Shown piece by piece: positions 1 through 11,229 of a stretch of 64,000 bases of DNA (the stretch's first letter is position 1; every line of letters begins with the position of its first letter). The notes under the pieces were generated by a model. The model was given only the letters and a program-made list of their open reading frames with translations. It ran no database searches and was not told where the DNA came from. Both the position numbers and the translations under genes were made by a program. The stretch is from Saprospiraceae bacterium (GTDB taxonomy: Bacteria; Bacteroidota; Bacteroidia; Chitinophagales; Saprospiraceae): contig JAHDFP010000012.1 of assembly GCA_020628095.1 (NCBI GenBank), forward strand, positions 161-64,160. The letters run 5' to 3'.

Positions 1-14
1 ATACTGGTAGGAAC

Positions 15-48
15 AAAAAAAGGCTGCCCAAAATCATTGGACAACCTT
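15..48 (-). terminator. Rho-independent terminator of groES-groEL
   Basis: Read on the minus strand just past the groEL stop, a 10-bp stem (39-48 with 20-29, two G-U wobbles, 9-base loop) is followed by a run of seven T (complement of 15-21). This is the classic intrinsic terminator layout and closes the chaperonin operon. Confidence 0.85.
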
Positions 49-78
49 TATATATCTATAAGACAAATGATGATGTGA

Positions 79-1716
<1,638 letters not shown>

Positions 1717-1770
1717 TTAACTTTTTAAAAAATTGGATTTTTAATTAAGTGAATGTGAAAAATTGTGAAA

Positions 1771-2034
1771 TTATAGGATGACTAGAATGTCGTCCTCTCT
1801 CATGATTAAGTAATCTTCCCCTTCGTAATGAAGTTCTTGTCCAGCATACTTGCCGTAGAGTACAGTATTTCCTTTTTTGACGGTCATTGCGTTACCATCT
1901 TTGCCTGGACCTACAGCGACGACTTTGCCTTTCTGAGGCTTTTCTTTGGCCGTGTCTGGTAGTATAATGCCACCTTTTGTTTTGGTTTCGGCTTTAGCGG
2001 GTTTTACGACAACCCTGTCATTTATGGGCTTCAT
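1771..2034 (-). CDS. groES: Co-chaperonin GroES (Hsp10)
   Basis: An 87-residue co-chaperonin, the heptameric lid of the GroEL chamber. It has the N-terminal KPINDRVVV strand, a mobile loop around residues 16-30 containing GGIILPDTA, and the [10 protein letters not shown] segment after it. It is about ten residues shorter than the E. coli protein, mostly inside loops, which is common in Bacteroidota. First gene of the groES-groEL operon. The 184-base gap to secG holds two inverted repeats (2184-2220) that could be regulatory or mark the end of the secG transcript. No clear TAnnTTTG box was found in front of it. Confidence 0.98.
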   Translation of the reverse strand: MKPINDRVVVKPAKAETKTKGGIILPDTAKEKPQKGKVVAVGPGKDGNAMTVKKGNTVLYGKYAGQELHYEGEDYLIMREDDILVIL

Positions 2035-2183
2035 GCTTATTGAGATATTTTATTAGGTTAAAGAATGATTTTTATAATAATATATTAAGTAACAAGAGAC
2101 TTATCATCATTAATGATGCCAGCGCTGATTTCCTGACAATATTGCATGATCTGCCGTATTATTGGCATGATACATGGCGCATT

Positions 2184-2220
2184 TTTGTCATTATGACAAA
2201 CAATAATTGTAAGAATTATT
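2184..2220. promoter_or_regulatory. Two AT-rich palindromes between secG and groES
   Basis: 2184-2200 is a perfect 8+1+8 palindrome (TTTGTCAT, T, ATGACAAA). Directly beside it, 2202-2220 is a 7-bp inverted repeat (AATAATT, 5-base spacer, AATTATT) that touches the secG stop codon. They could bind a dimeric regulator of groES-groEL or act as a weak end to the secG transcript. Only the symmetry is observed; the role is a guess. Confidence 0.35.
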
Positions 2221-2494
2221 ATCCTTGGTATGAATCCAATAATTCGGTGCCTGTGCCACCAGCAGAATTAGCTACGATAATCGCCGTCAGAATAGCCAAT
2301 ATGAATAGAGAAATAGCCAGACCCCAAGTCAGTTTTTCGACAAAATCCGTAGATCTCGCTGCGCCGAACACCTGATTCGCACCCTGACCTCCGAAAGTAG
2401 AATCTATTCCACCTCCTTTGGGATTTTGTATAAGCACGATGGCTGTCAGTATGATACCATTGAGAGCAATAAGGATTGTCAGTGCCGTAACCAT
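2219..2494 (-). CDS. secG: Preprotein translocase subunit SecG
   Basis: A 91-residue small subunit of the SecYEG inner-membrane translocon. It has two hydrophobic helices (about residues 3-20 and 54-75) joined by a polar loop carrying QNPKGGGIDSTFGGQGA, which matches the conserved SecG loop. Its start codon abuts the stop of the upstream lysine-rich gene (one shared base at 2494), which implies translational coupling in the miaB-to-secG operon. This order is conserved in many Bacteroidota (recalled, not searched). Confidence 0.95.
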   Translation of the reverse strand: MVTALTILIALNGIILTAIVLIQNPKGGGIDSTFGGQGANQVFGAARSTDFVEKLTWGLAISLFILAILTAIIVANSAGGTGTELLDSYQG

Positions 2495-3567
2495 TATAAT
2501 TTCTTTTTTAGGTCTTTAATTTGGACCGCAAAGAAACTACTTTTTTTGGGATTTTTCAAACTGAGCGTTTCGTACACCTTGATGGCCTTCTTATAGTGAC
2601 CCTGCTCTGTATAGAGTTGTGCCAAGGCTTCTGTGGCTATTTTTTTGTTGGTTTTGACGCTTTTGGAGATTTTGGATTTGAGTTTTGACTTGGCTGACTT
2701 TTTGCCCGCTTTTTTTGTCTTTTTCTCAGCTTTAGACTTCGTCGCAGAAGACTTTGATTTTTTGCTCTTTTTATCCTCATCGAGACTATTGATCCATACT
2801 GTAAATGGATCTAATCCCATGTCCTTCGTCTTCTTCTTAGTTGCTTTACTTTTGGTTTTAGATGTTTTCGGTTGAGATACACTGACTTTCTTGGTGCTCT
2901 TCTTTTTGGATTTGACCTTGTCTGTGACTTTAGTTGTCTTGGCTTTTTCGGCTTTTGTTTTCTCAGTCTTCGCTTTAGGCACTGTTACTTTCTGTGCTTT
3001 TACTTTTGCAGACTTCTCTTTCTCAGTTTTCGCTTTCTCCGACTTCGTTTTCTCTATTTTCGTGCTCTTTTTCTCTTTGGCGGTTGGTGCTGGCTTGGTT
3101 TCTTTTGCCTTTTTTATAACAGCGCTCTGTTCTTTCTCTGATGTCGATATTACCTCTTTTTCCTCTATGATCTCGACTGCCTTTTTGGAGTCCTCGACGA
3201 TGGATGCTGATAGAGTTGCTGATTCTTCTGCAGGGGCATCTACTAGTTCGGTGACAATGTCAGATATGACATTCGTGTTTTCTGTAGCGGTTTTAGTAGG
3301 GAATATAGAGACATTCTTGCGCTTGTTTTTCTTCTTTTTCTTGAGCTTTATCTTGTCTATGATGACCAGGTTTTCTTCTGCTGTCAGGTCACTTTTCGCT
3401 GGGGGCGTGGTCCATTGATAATCATAGATGGCGTATTTGTTTTCGCCATTGGCCTGATCTGAGAGTTTTTGCCAAGGCTGCGAGAAAGGGGATTTGCGTA
3501 GCTTTTCCTGGATCAATTCCTTGTCTACGGCTTCTTTATTTTTGATGATTTTCCCCAATGTCTTCAT
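2494..3567 (-). CDS. Lysine-rich low-complexity protein with C-terminal TPR-like helix pair
   Basis: A 357-residue protein with three parts. The N-terminal ~75 residues are ordinary, with an aromatic patch around YAIYDYQWTTPP. The middle (about 80-300) is dominated by K, E, T, S and A in short KAKTEK- and KTKS-like repeats. The C-terminal ~50 residues read like one tetratricopeptide repeat (ALAQLYTEQGHYKKAIKVYE). No signal peptide or membrane span is seen. In related Bacteroidota the gene between lptE and secG often encodes a TPR protein, so the tail is probably the conserved part and the charged middle a lineage-specific insertion. Function unknown; the positive charge would allow binding to nucleic acid or membrane. 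It is separated from lptE by a 940-base repeat region, which may interrupt the ancestral operon. Confidence 0.8.
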   Translation of the reverse strand: MKTLGKIIKNKEAVDKELIQEKLRKSPFSQPWQKLSDQANGENKYAIYDYQWTTPPAKSDLTAEENLVIIDKIKLKKKKKNKRKNVSIFPTKTATENTNVISDIVTELVDAPAEESATLSASIVEDSKKAVEIIEEKEVISTSEKEQSAVIKKAKETKPAPTAKEKKSTKIEKTKSEKAKTEKEKSAKVKAQKVTVPKAKTEKTKAEKAKTTKVTDKVKSKKKSTKKVSVSQPKTSKTKSKATKKKTKDMGLDPFTVWINSLDEDKKSKKSKSSATKSKAEKKTKKAGKKSAKSKLKSKISKSVKTNKKIATEALAQLYTEQGHYKKAIKVYETLSLKNPKKSSFFAVQIKDLKKKL

Positions 3568-3671
3568 ATATTATCATTATGTAATGATCCCTCCAAAATT
3601 AGTGTATCATTATTACAAATGGGTATTATAGGGTGTTATTTTGTTTAATATTCAGCAAGCTAGAATGATAC

Positions 3672-4465
3672 ATGGGGGATATTAAGAAGTCACTTTTCCT
3701 TGGCATGTTACTTTGGCATTGCCCCAAAGCAAGCAAAACGCTTTTCGTGCATTGTTTTTTCATTTTGAGCTTGTCAAAAATCTTAAGTCAGTGGAAAGCT
3801 CATCTGGAGATCTCTCCACAAGGTCGAGATGAAAAAATATAAAGGGGATATTCAGAAGTAAATTTTCCTTCGGCATATCACTTTGGCATCGCCCCAAAGT
3901 AACCAAAACTCTAGTTCATTAAAAGGTCTTTTTGCTATGCTCTATTCCTTCAGCTCACATATTTACTGCTCATGGGTTATTTCATAACCCAAGCCGCGGA
4001 CGTAAATATACTCGCCGCAGACTGAGTAATGAACGGTCCAAAATGATTTCTTCTTTAGAATTAGAATATACCTGTTAAAAAATTTCCTTCGTCAAATCGC
4101 TTTTTGGTAGCCAAACACTTTCTGTGCCTTTTTTTCATTTTGAGCTTGTCGAAAAATCTTAAGTCAGTGGAAAGGTCATCTGGAGATCTCTCCACAAGGT
4201 CGAGATGAAAAAACATAAAAGGGATATTCAGAAGTAAATTTTTCCTTCGGCATATCACTTTGGCATCGCCCCTAAGTAACCAAACGCTTTTCGTGCATTT
4301 TTTTTCATTTTGAGCTTGTCAAAAAATCTTAAGTCAGTGGAAAGGTCATCTGGAGATCTCTCCACAAGGTCGAGATGAAAAAACATAAAGGGATATTCAG
4401 AAGTAAATTTTCCTTCGGCATCGCCCTAAGTAACCAAAACGCTAGTTCATTAAAAGGTCTTTATA
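3672..4465. repeat. Repeat cluster: three palindromic elements plus direct repeats
   Basis: This gene-free stretch (3568-4504) holds three copies of an imperfect palindrome at 3755-3837, 4129-4213 and 4298-4383. One arm starts TTTTTCATTTTGAGCTTGTC and the other ends AAGGTCGAGATGAAAAA. Between them a second module recurs at about 3843, 4221 and 4389: GGATATTCAGAAGTAAA, then a CTTCGGCAT block and AAGTAACCAAA. The composite unit also appears once in inverse orientation at about 34113-34240. Short reading frames here are formed by the repeats and are not genes. Confidence 0.85.
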
Positions 4466-4504
4466 CCTATGTGAAATAAGGCCCCATTACAATACACCTG
4501 ACTA

Positions 4505-5002
4505 TCACCAATCCGTAAAAGCATCATTAAAGACGCGCTCCAGAATATCTTCTATGATGACATCATATAGTCCTTCTTCTATTTCCTGAAAGTTGGCATT
4601 GCTATCAAAATCTTCGAAGTCAGAGTATGATTTGGTCCAGGTGTCCTCTTCGTTGAGTTCGTTGACGTAGGTGACTTTGATACCGATGTCTAATCTATTG
4701 AGGCTGGTGGTACTGTTGCCATCTGGGGCGATGGCGCTGATGTTATATTTAGTCAGTGCCCCGCTAAAGACGATGTGCGGGTCCGTCTCACTGTAGACGA
4801 GCTTAGATTCTTCGCGGACTTTTCTTCTTAGCTCCTCAGCGAACAGATAATTAAGATCACCGGGCAGATCCAGTACAGTCGCGGAGAAGTCTTCCACATA
4901 ATAAGTCTTGATCTCAGGGGCGATGGTGATACCTCGGAAATTATAACAACCCATGCACAGTAGGCATGTCATCGTTATGGTCGTCTTATATAGCGATCTC
5001 AT
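4505..5002 (-). CDS. lptE: LptE-like LPS-assembly lipoprotein
   Basis: A 165-residue predicted lipoprotein: a short basic N-terminus, a hydrophobic stretch and a lipobox LCMGC with the modified cysteine at 19. After it come YNFRGITIAPEIKTYYVEDF and a mixed alpha/beta domain typical of the LptE family, which plugs the LptD barrel and delivers lipopolysaccharide to the outer leaflet. The start overlaps the 3' end of the sigma-54 activator gene by 17 bases, which supports co-transcription and coupling. The position matches the conserved miaB-activator-lptE order of Bacteroidota. LptE is poorly conserved in sequence, so the call rests on the lipobox, fold-like pattern and context. Confidence 0.85.
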   Translation of the reverse strand: MRSLYKTTITMTCLLCMGCYNFRGITIAPEIKTYYVEDFSATVLDLPGDLNYLFAEELRRKVREESKLVYSETDPHIVFSGALTKYNISAIAPDGNSTTSLNRLDIGIKVTYVNELNEEDTWTKSYSDFEDFDSNANFQEIEEGLYDVIIEDILERVFNDAFTDW

Positions 5003-6257
5003 ATTCTTTGATCTTTCTATAGAGTGTTCTTTCGGATATACCTAACTCTACAGCCGCGTGCTTGCGCTTGCCTTTATGCTTTTTGAGTGCCTTTTTGATG
5101 AGGTCCTTTGTGACATCATCGAGAGATAGGCTTTCTTCCACCTCTTCCGCATTGCTGTAGTCATTAGGATGACCTGCTATTATAACGGGAGAATTATCAT
5201 ATTCATTGAAATGAGGCGCTTTTTCTATCGGATTAAAACTTTGCTCCATCTCCTCTTTATATAAAGAAGTCGGCATGGCACTGGTATTCATAACTGAAGG
5301 AGAGAGGCTCGGCATCTTAAGATTATTACGCTGCACCAGCTCGAAGACCAGTTTTTTCAGATCATTAAGATCGTTTTTCATCTCGAATAGAAACTTGTAT
5401 AGTATCTCGCGCTCTTCCAGATTAGGTTCTTGTCCGACATGTCTCGCGGGAAGATTCCGCTGTGAGAGGTGCGGTGCCAACTTGAGCAAATCCTCTATGT
5501 TGATCAGATGATCTTGTGTCAGCACGGATAATTGCTCTACGAGATTACGTAGCTCTCTGATATTGCCGGGCCACCTATAGTTGGTCAAAAGTTGCTTAGA
5601 TGCATCATCCAGTCTGACCGAGTCTGTACTATATTTCTCAGCAAAATCATTGGCAAATTTCCTGAATAGCATCAAGATGTCATCTCGTCGCTCATGGAGA
5701 GCCGGGACGATAATCGGCACTGTATTGAGCCTGTAGTAAAGGTCTTCTCTGAATTTTCCTTGCTTTATTTTCTCCTTGAGGTTGACATTGGTGGCGGCGA
5801 TGATGCGGACATCGGTTTTGTGGACTTTAGATGCGCCGACCTTAATATACTCGCCACTTTCTAGTACTCTCAGTAGGTAAGCCTGTGTATCCAATGGCAT
5901 CTCGCCGATCTCGTCTAAGAAGATCGTCCCTTTATTAACCGTCTCAAAGTATCCCTTACGATCAGAAGTCGCCCCTGTAAAGGCCCCTTTTTCGTGACCG
6001 AATAACTCAGAATTGATCGTGCCCTCTGGTATAGCGCCTGTATTGATGGCTATAAATGGATCGTGCTTACGCTTGCTGTATTCGTGTATAATCTTAGAGA
6101 TGACCTCTTTTCCGACGCCACTCTCACCCTGTATCAGCACAGTCAGATCCGTCGATGCGACGCGCAAGGCCGTCTGGAGCGCATGCTCCAGTTGCTCTGA
6201 GCGACCAACGATGCCGTATCTTTGTTTGACTGATTGGATGTTCATAGTTTTATACAA
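4986..6257 (-). CDS. Sigma-54-dependent transcriptional activator (AAA+ and Fis HTH)
   Basis: A 423-residue enhancer-binding protein that would use ATP hydrolysis to open sigma-54 RNA polymerase promoters. Visible motifs are Walker A GESGVGKE (44-51), the sigma-54 contact loop GAFTGA (91-96) and Walker B TIFLDEIG (111-118). A low-complexity linker follows, then a C-terminal Fis-type helix-turn-helix (about 385-423, [14 protein letters not shown]). There is no receiver, GAF or PAS domain before the AAA+ module, so activity must be set by partner proteins or expression level. It overlaps miaB by 8 bases at its start and lptE by 17 at its end. An alternative start at codon 5 (6245) would remove the miaB overlap. 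Confidence 0.95.
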   Translation of the reverse strand: MYKTMNIQSVKQRYGIVGRSEQLEHALQTALRVASTDLTVLIQGESGVGKEVISKIIHEYSKRKHDPFIAINTGAIPEGTINSELFGHEKGAFTGATSDRKGYFETVNKGTIFLDEIGEMPLDTQAYLLRVLESGEYIKVGASKVHKTDVRIIAATNVNLKEKIKQGKFREDLYYRLNTVPIIVPALHERRDDILMLFRKFANDFAEKYSTDSVRLDDASKQLLTNYRWPGNIRELRNLVEQLSVLTQDHLINIEDLLKLAPHLSQRNLPARHVGQEPNLEEREILYKFLFEMKNDLNDLKKLVFELVQRNNLKMPSLSPSVMNTSAMPTSLYKEEMEQSFNPIEKAPHFNEYDNSPVIIAGHPNDYSNAEEVEESLSLDDVTKDLIKKALKKHKGKRKHAAVELGISERTLYRKIKEYEIAI

Positions 6258-7674
6258 TTTGGCCTAGGAGAGAACCTGCGGTAGCGGATTCTATACGTAC
6301 GTTAACGTAGTCTCCAGGCTTATAGTTTTCTTGCTTAGGGAAGATGACCATTTTGAACTGGCTATTTCTACCCTTAAATTCCTGATCTGATTTTTTAGAA
6401 TTCCCCTCTATCAGTACCTTGAATGTCTTGCCGACATCTTTTTCATTAGTGGCTAATGATATTTGACTTTGGAGGTCTATGACTTCTCTCAGGCGTCTTT
6501 TCTTTGTCTCTAATGGGATGTCATCTTCGTACTTGCGCGCGGCAAGAGTACCCGGTCTTTCGCTATAAAAAAACATATATGACATCGTATACTGAGAGTA
6601 CTCCATGATGCTCAGTGTGTCCTGATGTTCTTCCTCCGTCTCAGAGCAAAAGCCTGTGATCATATCAGAAGAGATGGCACAGTCTGGGATGATCTCATAG
6701 ATACGATCTACCTTGTTCTTATACCATGCGCGGTCATAGGTACGATTCATCAGCTTGAGTATCCGCGAATTGCCAGACTGCACAGGCAGATGAATATACT
6801 TACATATATTCTCGTAATCTCTGATGGCATAGAGTACTTCATCAGTTATATCCTTAGGATGCGACGTCGAAAACCGTACCCTCAGATCAGGATCGACCTT
6901 AGCCACCATAACCAGTAACTGAGCAAAGGAGACATTCTCTCCCGTATCTGGATTTTTCCAACTATAGGAATCTACATTCTGACCCAGCAAGGTCACTTCT
7001 TTATATCCCTGATTTGCCAGCTCCTGTGCCTCTGCGACAATAGAAAACGCATCACGACTCCGCTCTCTTCCTCTCGTAAATGGCACGACACAGAAAGAGC
7101 ACATGTTATCACAGCCTCTCATGATAGATATAAATGCCTGTAGTCCATTAGACGCAAATCGCAATGGGGCTATATCGGCGTAAGTTTCTTCTCTGGACAA
7201 GAGGACATTGACACCGCGTTCGCCTTCTTCGGCAGTCGATATGAGATTAGGTAAGTCTCTGTAAGCGTCCGGACCTAAGACTATATCCACCAGTTTCTCT
7301 TGGTCTAATAATTTGGCCTTGAGCCGTTCCGCCATACAACCCAATATACCGATCAGCATCGCCGGTCTCTGCTTTTTGATCTTATTGAATTGTTTGAGTC
7401 TATTGCGGACGGTAGTTTCTGCTTTTTCTCTGATCGAGCAAGTATTTATCAGGATAAGGTCGGATTCTTTGGCTTCTTTAGTGGAGTGATAGCCTTCTCC
7501 TGCCAGTATAGACGCCACGATCTCGGAGTCACTAAAATTCATCGCGCAACCGTAGCTTTCTATATAGTATTTCTTAGCGTTCGGTCTACGCCCTTTCTTC
7601 TGATCATCAAACACTTGTCCTTGGATAGATTGGTCCAGGTCTTTATCTGTCAGCGGGATTTGGTGATCGTACAT
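6250..7674 (-). CDS. miaB: tRNA-2-methylthio-N6-dimethylallyladenosine synthase MiaB
   Basis: A 474-residue radical-SAM methylthiotransferase that adds the 2-methylthio group to i6A37 of tRNAs reading UNN codons. The N-terminal UPF0004 domain has its three cluster cysteines at C43 (SYGCAMN), C79 (NTCS) and C113 (LGCMAERL). The radical-SAM triad is at C188, C192 and C195 ([10 protein letters not shown]). A TRAM-like RNA-binding domain forms the end. Compared with E. coli, the N-terminus is ~35 residues longer, as often seen in Bacteroidota. It heads the minus-strand operon and has a TAnnTTTG box 21 bases upstream (7695-7702). Confidence 0.97.
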   Translation of the reverse strand: MYDHQIPLTDKDLDQSIQGQVFDDQKKGRRPNAKKYYIESYGCAMNFSDSEIVASILAGEGYHSTKEAKESDLILINTCSIREKAETTVRNRLKQFNKIKKQRPAMLIGILGCMAERLKAKLLDQEKLVDIVLGPDAYRDLPNLISTAEEGERGVNVLLSREETYADIAPLRFASNGLQAFISIMRGCDNMCSFCVVPFTRGRERSRDAFSIVAEAQELANQGYKEVTLLGQNVDSYSWKNPDTGENVSFAQLLVMVAKVDPDLRVRFSTSHPKDITDEVLYAIRDYENICKYIHLPVQSGNSRILKLMNRTYDRAWYKNKVDRIYEIIPDCAISSDMITGFCSETEEEHQDTLSIMEYSQYTMSYMFFYSERPGTLAARKYEDDIPLETKKRRLREVIDLQSQISLATNEKDVGKTFKVLIEGNSKKSDQEFKGRNSQFKMVIFPKQENYKPGDYVNVRIESATAGSLLGQIV

Positions 7675-7694
7675 AACACTTGATTCTAAAGTTG

Positions 7695-7702
7695 CAAAAG
7701 TA
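7695..7702 (-). promoter_or_regulatory. Bacteroidota-type -7 box upstream of miaB
   Basis: The minus strand reads TACTTTTG, an exact match to the Bacteroidota -7 consensus TAnnTTTG, 21 bases before the miaB start. No convincing TTG -33 box was found at the usual spacing, so the call rests on the -7 box and its position. Confidence 0.5.
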
Positions 7703-7866
7703 CTATAAATGGATCATAGAAGTGACATAATGGCAGGAATGTGGTGGGGGATTGAGATATTACTATTTCTTATTCTTCTGTTACTTTTTTCCGTTAGAAT
7801 AGTAAACTAAAGATACTTAGACAGCAAACCGCTCCGCTTACCTGTCCGGCCACCCGCTTCTTTACA

Positions 7867-7951
7867 TTTTTTTTCATTTTGAGCTTGCCGAAAAATCTTC
7901 AGAGCAGTAGGAATAACCCTGAAGATCTCTCCACAAGGTCGAGATGAAAAA
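7867..7951. repeat. Single copy of the ~80-bp palindromic element
   Basis: The left arm TTTTTCATTTTGAGCTTGCC and the right arm ending AAGGTCGAGATGAAAAA enclose CTTCAGAGCAG...CTGAAGATC. It sits in the gap between miaB and the T9SS cargo gene (7703-8150). The rest of that gap shows no gene; a minus-strand frame of 91 codons across it is built from the repeat. Confidence 0.85.
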
Positions 7952-8150
7952 GTATCTGTGTAACATTAACAAAGAGGCCGAGCCCGTCGAATGTTTGTGG
8001 GTGGCGGGGGCGGCACAGGGTATAGCCTTACATTGAACAAGATTTTTTTGGTTCGTTTTTTTATCGAATGAAAAAAATGAACTGAAAGGTATAAAAGGAT
8101 AGCATTTTGCACCGATGAGATTATCCAAAAACAAAGAAAATAACAACACC

Positions 8151-9230
8151 CTAATACCCTATCACCTGCAACCGCCTAGACTGAATCGTCTTCCCTCGTC
8201 CATCACGGATAATATAAGAGTAGATTCCTTGCTCCAGATAAGGAAGATCAATACGGAATAATTGTGTGGTGTGATCCATGACAAGCTCCTGTTGCCATAT
8301 TTTTTTGCCGATGATGGAATTGATGGTGAGAGAGTATTTTTGGTCGTGGGCGTGAGCAATTTTTAGCGAGACATCATCGAAGGTCGGATTAGGGAAAAGG
8401 TAGATGTCCTCATAGTTATGGAGGCAAGTCTCCTGAGTATAATCCAAATCCATCGTATAAAACTGCACTTGCGTATGATCTCCGTATGTCAATCGGGCCA
8501 TCTCTATATGGTCAGTGCGATGATACAAGGAGGTATAATGGATGCGTTTTTCGCCGAAATATTTTAGTAGTACGGCGTTAGTCTCGATGGGTTTCCATTG
8601 GTGGTCTATGCGTACTTCGATGGAGGTGATGCGGAGATCTATGATGTTATCGATGACATAACCATCCATACGATCCAGACCTGTTCTTATATAATCTTCA
8701 CCCTGATATTCTACCTGATAATCCAATTGGCCATTGACACGCAGGCTTTGATAATTATTTTTTGTAGCCCATGATCGGAGATTATTAGGTAGTTCTTCAA
8801 GCTCATAATCTATGGCAAATCCTGTCTCTCCATATTGGTCCAAGGACTTAGTATTTCGATAATCCATGATGGGGATGTTGCGATAATATTGGATGAGCTT
8901 ACGAGGTGCGGCAAGATAAGGGTCACTACCTTTATATCCTACCAGATAGATGAGGCCATCCTCCTGATGATAATAATCGGCTGTGCCGGACTCAGACGTA
9001 TATTGGTAATCCGTTCTGGGTAGACTGGATTTTTCGTGATAGACTTCCTCCATACAATACAGCTCGATATTCTGTATACTCAGTTGGGAAAATCTCTCCA
9101 CATCTTGACTCAAATATCCATGATATAGATAGTAATAGTTGGCAGTTTCGATTTGTTTTTTCTGAGCGGCAAGCCACATCGTATTACACCACAATCCAAG
9201 TACTAATATTAATATGCGCCGATGCTTCAT
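8151..9230 (-). CDS. Secreted protein with T9SS type A C-terminal sorting domain
   Basis: About 359 residues from the ATG at 9230. This start is preferred because it opens directly onto a signal peptide (MKHRRILILVLGLWC... ending near AAQ) and avoids overlap with the ABC transporter gene, whose stop is at 9232. The middle has no recognised domain; it is rich in Tyr, Asp and His. The last ~75 residues begin LFPNPTFDDVSLKI and end GIYSYIIRDGRGKTIQSRRL, the pattern of the T9SS type A sorting domain that directs export through the type IX secretion system and surface attachment. Function of the mature part unknown. Confidence 0.85.
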   Translation of the reverse strand: MKHRRILILVLGLWCNTMWLAAQKKQIETANYYYLYHGYLSQDVERFSQLSIQNIELYCMEEVYHEKSSLPRTDYQYTSESGTADYYHQEDGLIYLVGYKGSDPYLAAPRKLIQYYRNIPIMDYRNTKSLDQYGETGFAIDYELEELPNNLRSWATKNNYQSLRVNGQLDYQVEYQGEDYIRTGLDRMDGYVIDNIIDLRITSIEVRIDHQWKPIETNAVLLKYFGEKRIHYTSLYHRTDHIEMARLTYGDHTQVQFYTMDLDYTQETCLHNYEDIYLFPNPTFDDVSLKIAHAHDQKYSLTINSIIGKKIWQQELVMDHTTQLFRIDLPYLEQGIYSYIIRDGRGKTIQSRRLQVIGY

Positions 9231-9231
9231 C

Positions 9232-11037
9232 CTATGCAATCGTCTGTAAGTCCACGTAATCGGCATATACGCCCTGATGTCTGATCAGCTCCTGATGACT
9301 CCCCTGCTCTACGATCTGACCGTCTTTGAGGACCAGTATCCTATCCGCATACTGCGTCGTCGATAATCTATGCGCAATAATAATGGCTGTCCTGTCTTTG
9401 ACGGCGCGCCATAGAGCTTCAGAGACTTTCTTTTCGGAGACAGGATCTAAGGCGGAGGTCGGCTCGTCAAATATTATCAAAGAAGGATCCGTCAACAACG
9501 CCCGCGCGATAGCAATACGCTGCTGCTCTCCCCCACTCAGCCGCGAGCCTCTATCTTTTATATTAGTAGATAATCCCTCATCCATCTGACTGATGATCTG
9601 TGCGCTATCGGACTGCGACAGACTACGCTCCATCTGCTCTTGGTGTATGCCTCCACGACCGAGGGTAATATTGTTATGTATCGTATCATTATAAAGGAAG
9701 GGATTCTGCGTCACCATACCGATGTGCTTATACCAAGACGTGGTATCTATATCGTGTATCGCGCAACCATCTATAAGTATTTGGCCTTGGGTGGGTTTTA
9801 GTTTTTTGAGTAAGAGCATGGATATAGTGGACTTGCCAGCACCCGATGGACCGACAATGGCTATCTTTTCTCCCACCCGAATGGAAAAACTCACCTTATC
9901 TAATACCCGCTCCTGGCCATAGGAAAAACTCACATCGCGGAATTCTATATTGTGTCTTATGCCTTCTATTTTAGACAAAGAGGATGAACTTGTATATGTC
10001 GTCTTTTGCTCTAATAATTCGTCGATGCGCTCTAAGGCCGCCGAACCTTTGCGCACACTGTAGAAGGCAGAAGAAAATGACTTGGACGGTTCTATCACAT
10101 TATAGAAAGCGAAGATAAAAGCAAAGAAAGTCTCTGGCATCAGTTGGTTATCCAGCACCAGGTGCGACCCATACCACAGCAATACGACAACAACCGAGAC
10201 ACCCAAAAATTCTGACAAAGGCGAAGACAAATCCTGTCTCCAAGAGACCCTATTGAGCGTGTGGCTATAGGACTCATTACTACGGACGAACCGTGATCTC
10301 CAAAATTTCTGCACTCCAAACAGATCAATATGCAGCTTGCCATCCAGACTCTCTTCCCATATCGCAGTAATATCGCTGAGTCGCTCTTGTAGGGTGAGTG
10401 ATTGTTTTTTGAGAGTCTTAGACAATGTACCGATAACCAATGCCGTAAAGAGCATCAGCACAAAGACAAATAAAGTCAGCGACGGACTTATCTGCAACAT
10501 CAGTAAGATGCTACCGATGATAATCACAGGCGACTTGAATATCGTCTCGACGAATCTCAATATACTCCACTCCACCTCTTGCACATCCGCCGTCATCCGC
10601 GTGATGAGGTCACCCCGCTTGAGGGCTTTGATCTTGTCATCTTCTGTGTATAGATGATGGTCAAAGAGTTGACACCTGAGATCCTTAACTACACTAGAGC
10701 GGACGGGCACCATGAAGTACATCGCCAGATAGCGGAATACATTTTTGAAAAAGAAAGTCACGACGATCAGCAGACAGATGATAACGATAGATCGCGAGAC
10801 ACCATGCTGCTCTATGATCTGGACAAAATAATACTGCAACCAGCCGATAATATCCAATCGACTCTCTGGTACCTCCGCCTCTACAGGCGTCCTCGAAAAC
10901 AATACCTGAAAGAATGGAATCACCAATGGAATAGATATAACAGTAAACAAAGCCATCAGAATATGACATAAGATACTGCTTATGACATGACTCCTATAGG
11001 GCTTGATATAATGTAATAACCTCCTAAAATCCCTCAT
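9232..11037 (-). CDS. MsbA-like ABC transporter, fused permease and ATPase
   Basis: A 601-residue half-transporter. The N-terminal ~330 residues hold about six membrane helices (clear ones around 18-45, 82-110, 168-205, 277-295). The nucleotide-binding domain follows: Walker A GPSGAGKST (396-404), signature LSGGEQQ (500-506), Walker B LIIFDEP with a downstream SALD D-loop, and the switch histidine in IAHRLS. Homodimers of this type export lipid A precursors, other lipids, peptides or drugs; the substrate cannot be told from sequence. The cargo gene at 8151-9230 begins two bases beyond its stop, so the two are co-transcribed. A near-consensus TTACTTTG lies about 50 bases upstream. Confidence 0.93.
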   Translation of the reverse strand: MRDFRRLLHYIKPYRSHVISSILCHILMALFTVISIPLVIPFFQVLFSRTPVEAEVPESRLDIIGWLQYYFVQIIEQHGVSRSIVIICLLIVVTFFFKNVFRYLAMYFMVPVRSSVVKDLRCQLFDHHLYTEDDKIKALKRGDLITRMTADVQEVEWSILRFVETIFKSPVIIIGSILLMLQISPSLTLFVFVLMLFTALVIGTLSKTLKKQSLTLQERLSDITAIWEESLDGKLHIDLFGVQKFWRSRFVRSNESYSHTLNRVSWRQDLSSPLSEFLGVSVVVVLLWYGSHLVLDNQLMPETFFAFIFAFYNVIEPSKSFSSAFYSVRKGSAALERIDELLEQKTTYTSSSSLSKIEGIRHNIEFRDVSFSYGQERVLDKVSFSIRVGEKIAIVGPSGAGKSTISMLLLKKLKPTQGQILIDGCAIHDIDTTSWYKHIGMVTQNPFLYNDTIHNNITLGRGGIHQEQMERSLSQSDSAQIISQMDEGLSTNIKDRGSRLSGGEQQRIAIARALLTDPSLIIFDEPTSALDPVSEKKVSEALWRAVKDRTAIIIAHRLSTTQYADRILVLKDGQIVEQGSHQELIRHQGVYADYVDLQTIA

Positions 11038-11229
11038 GATCGATCTGATAACACAAGATCACCGAAAAATAACTGAAATAAGATTGCAAAGTAATATTTA
11101 TTGGGCTTGTTCCCGCGATTAATAGAACGGTAAAGGGGCTTGGTGTTAGTATGGGTGGGCTTGTTTAATGTAGAGATAATATTCTGCTCTTAGCTTAATA
11201 ATTCTGAAAGCCCTGTGCTCATTGACATC

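Noticed and set aside
2891-3418. Long plus-strand frame of 175 codons opposite the lysine-rich gene
   Set aside because: The Phe/Leu-rich translation is the antisense reading of lysine-rich repeats.
3690-3720. Sigma-54-like -24/-12 element (TTGGCATG...TTTGG)
   Set aside because: The -12 half does not match the GC dinucleotide consensus and the sequence is part of a dispersed repeat.
3568-4504. CRISPR array
   Set aside because: The repeats are ~80-base palindromes at irregular distances, with spacers that are themselves repeated.
7874-8149. Minus-strand 91-codon frame
   Set aside because: It runs across a palindromic element and low-complexity flanks; no start signals or protein-like composition.
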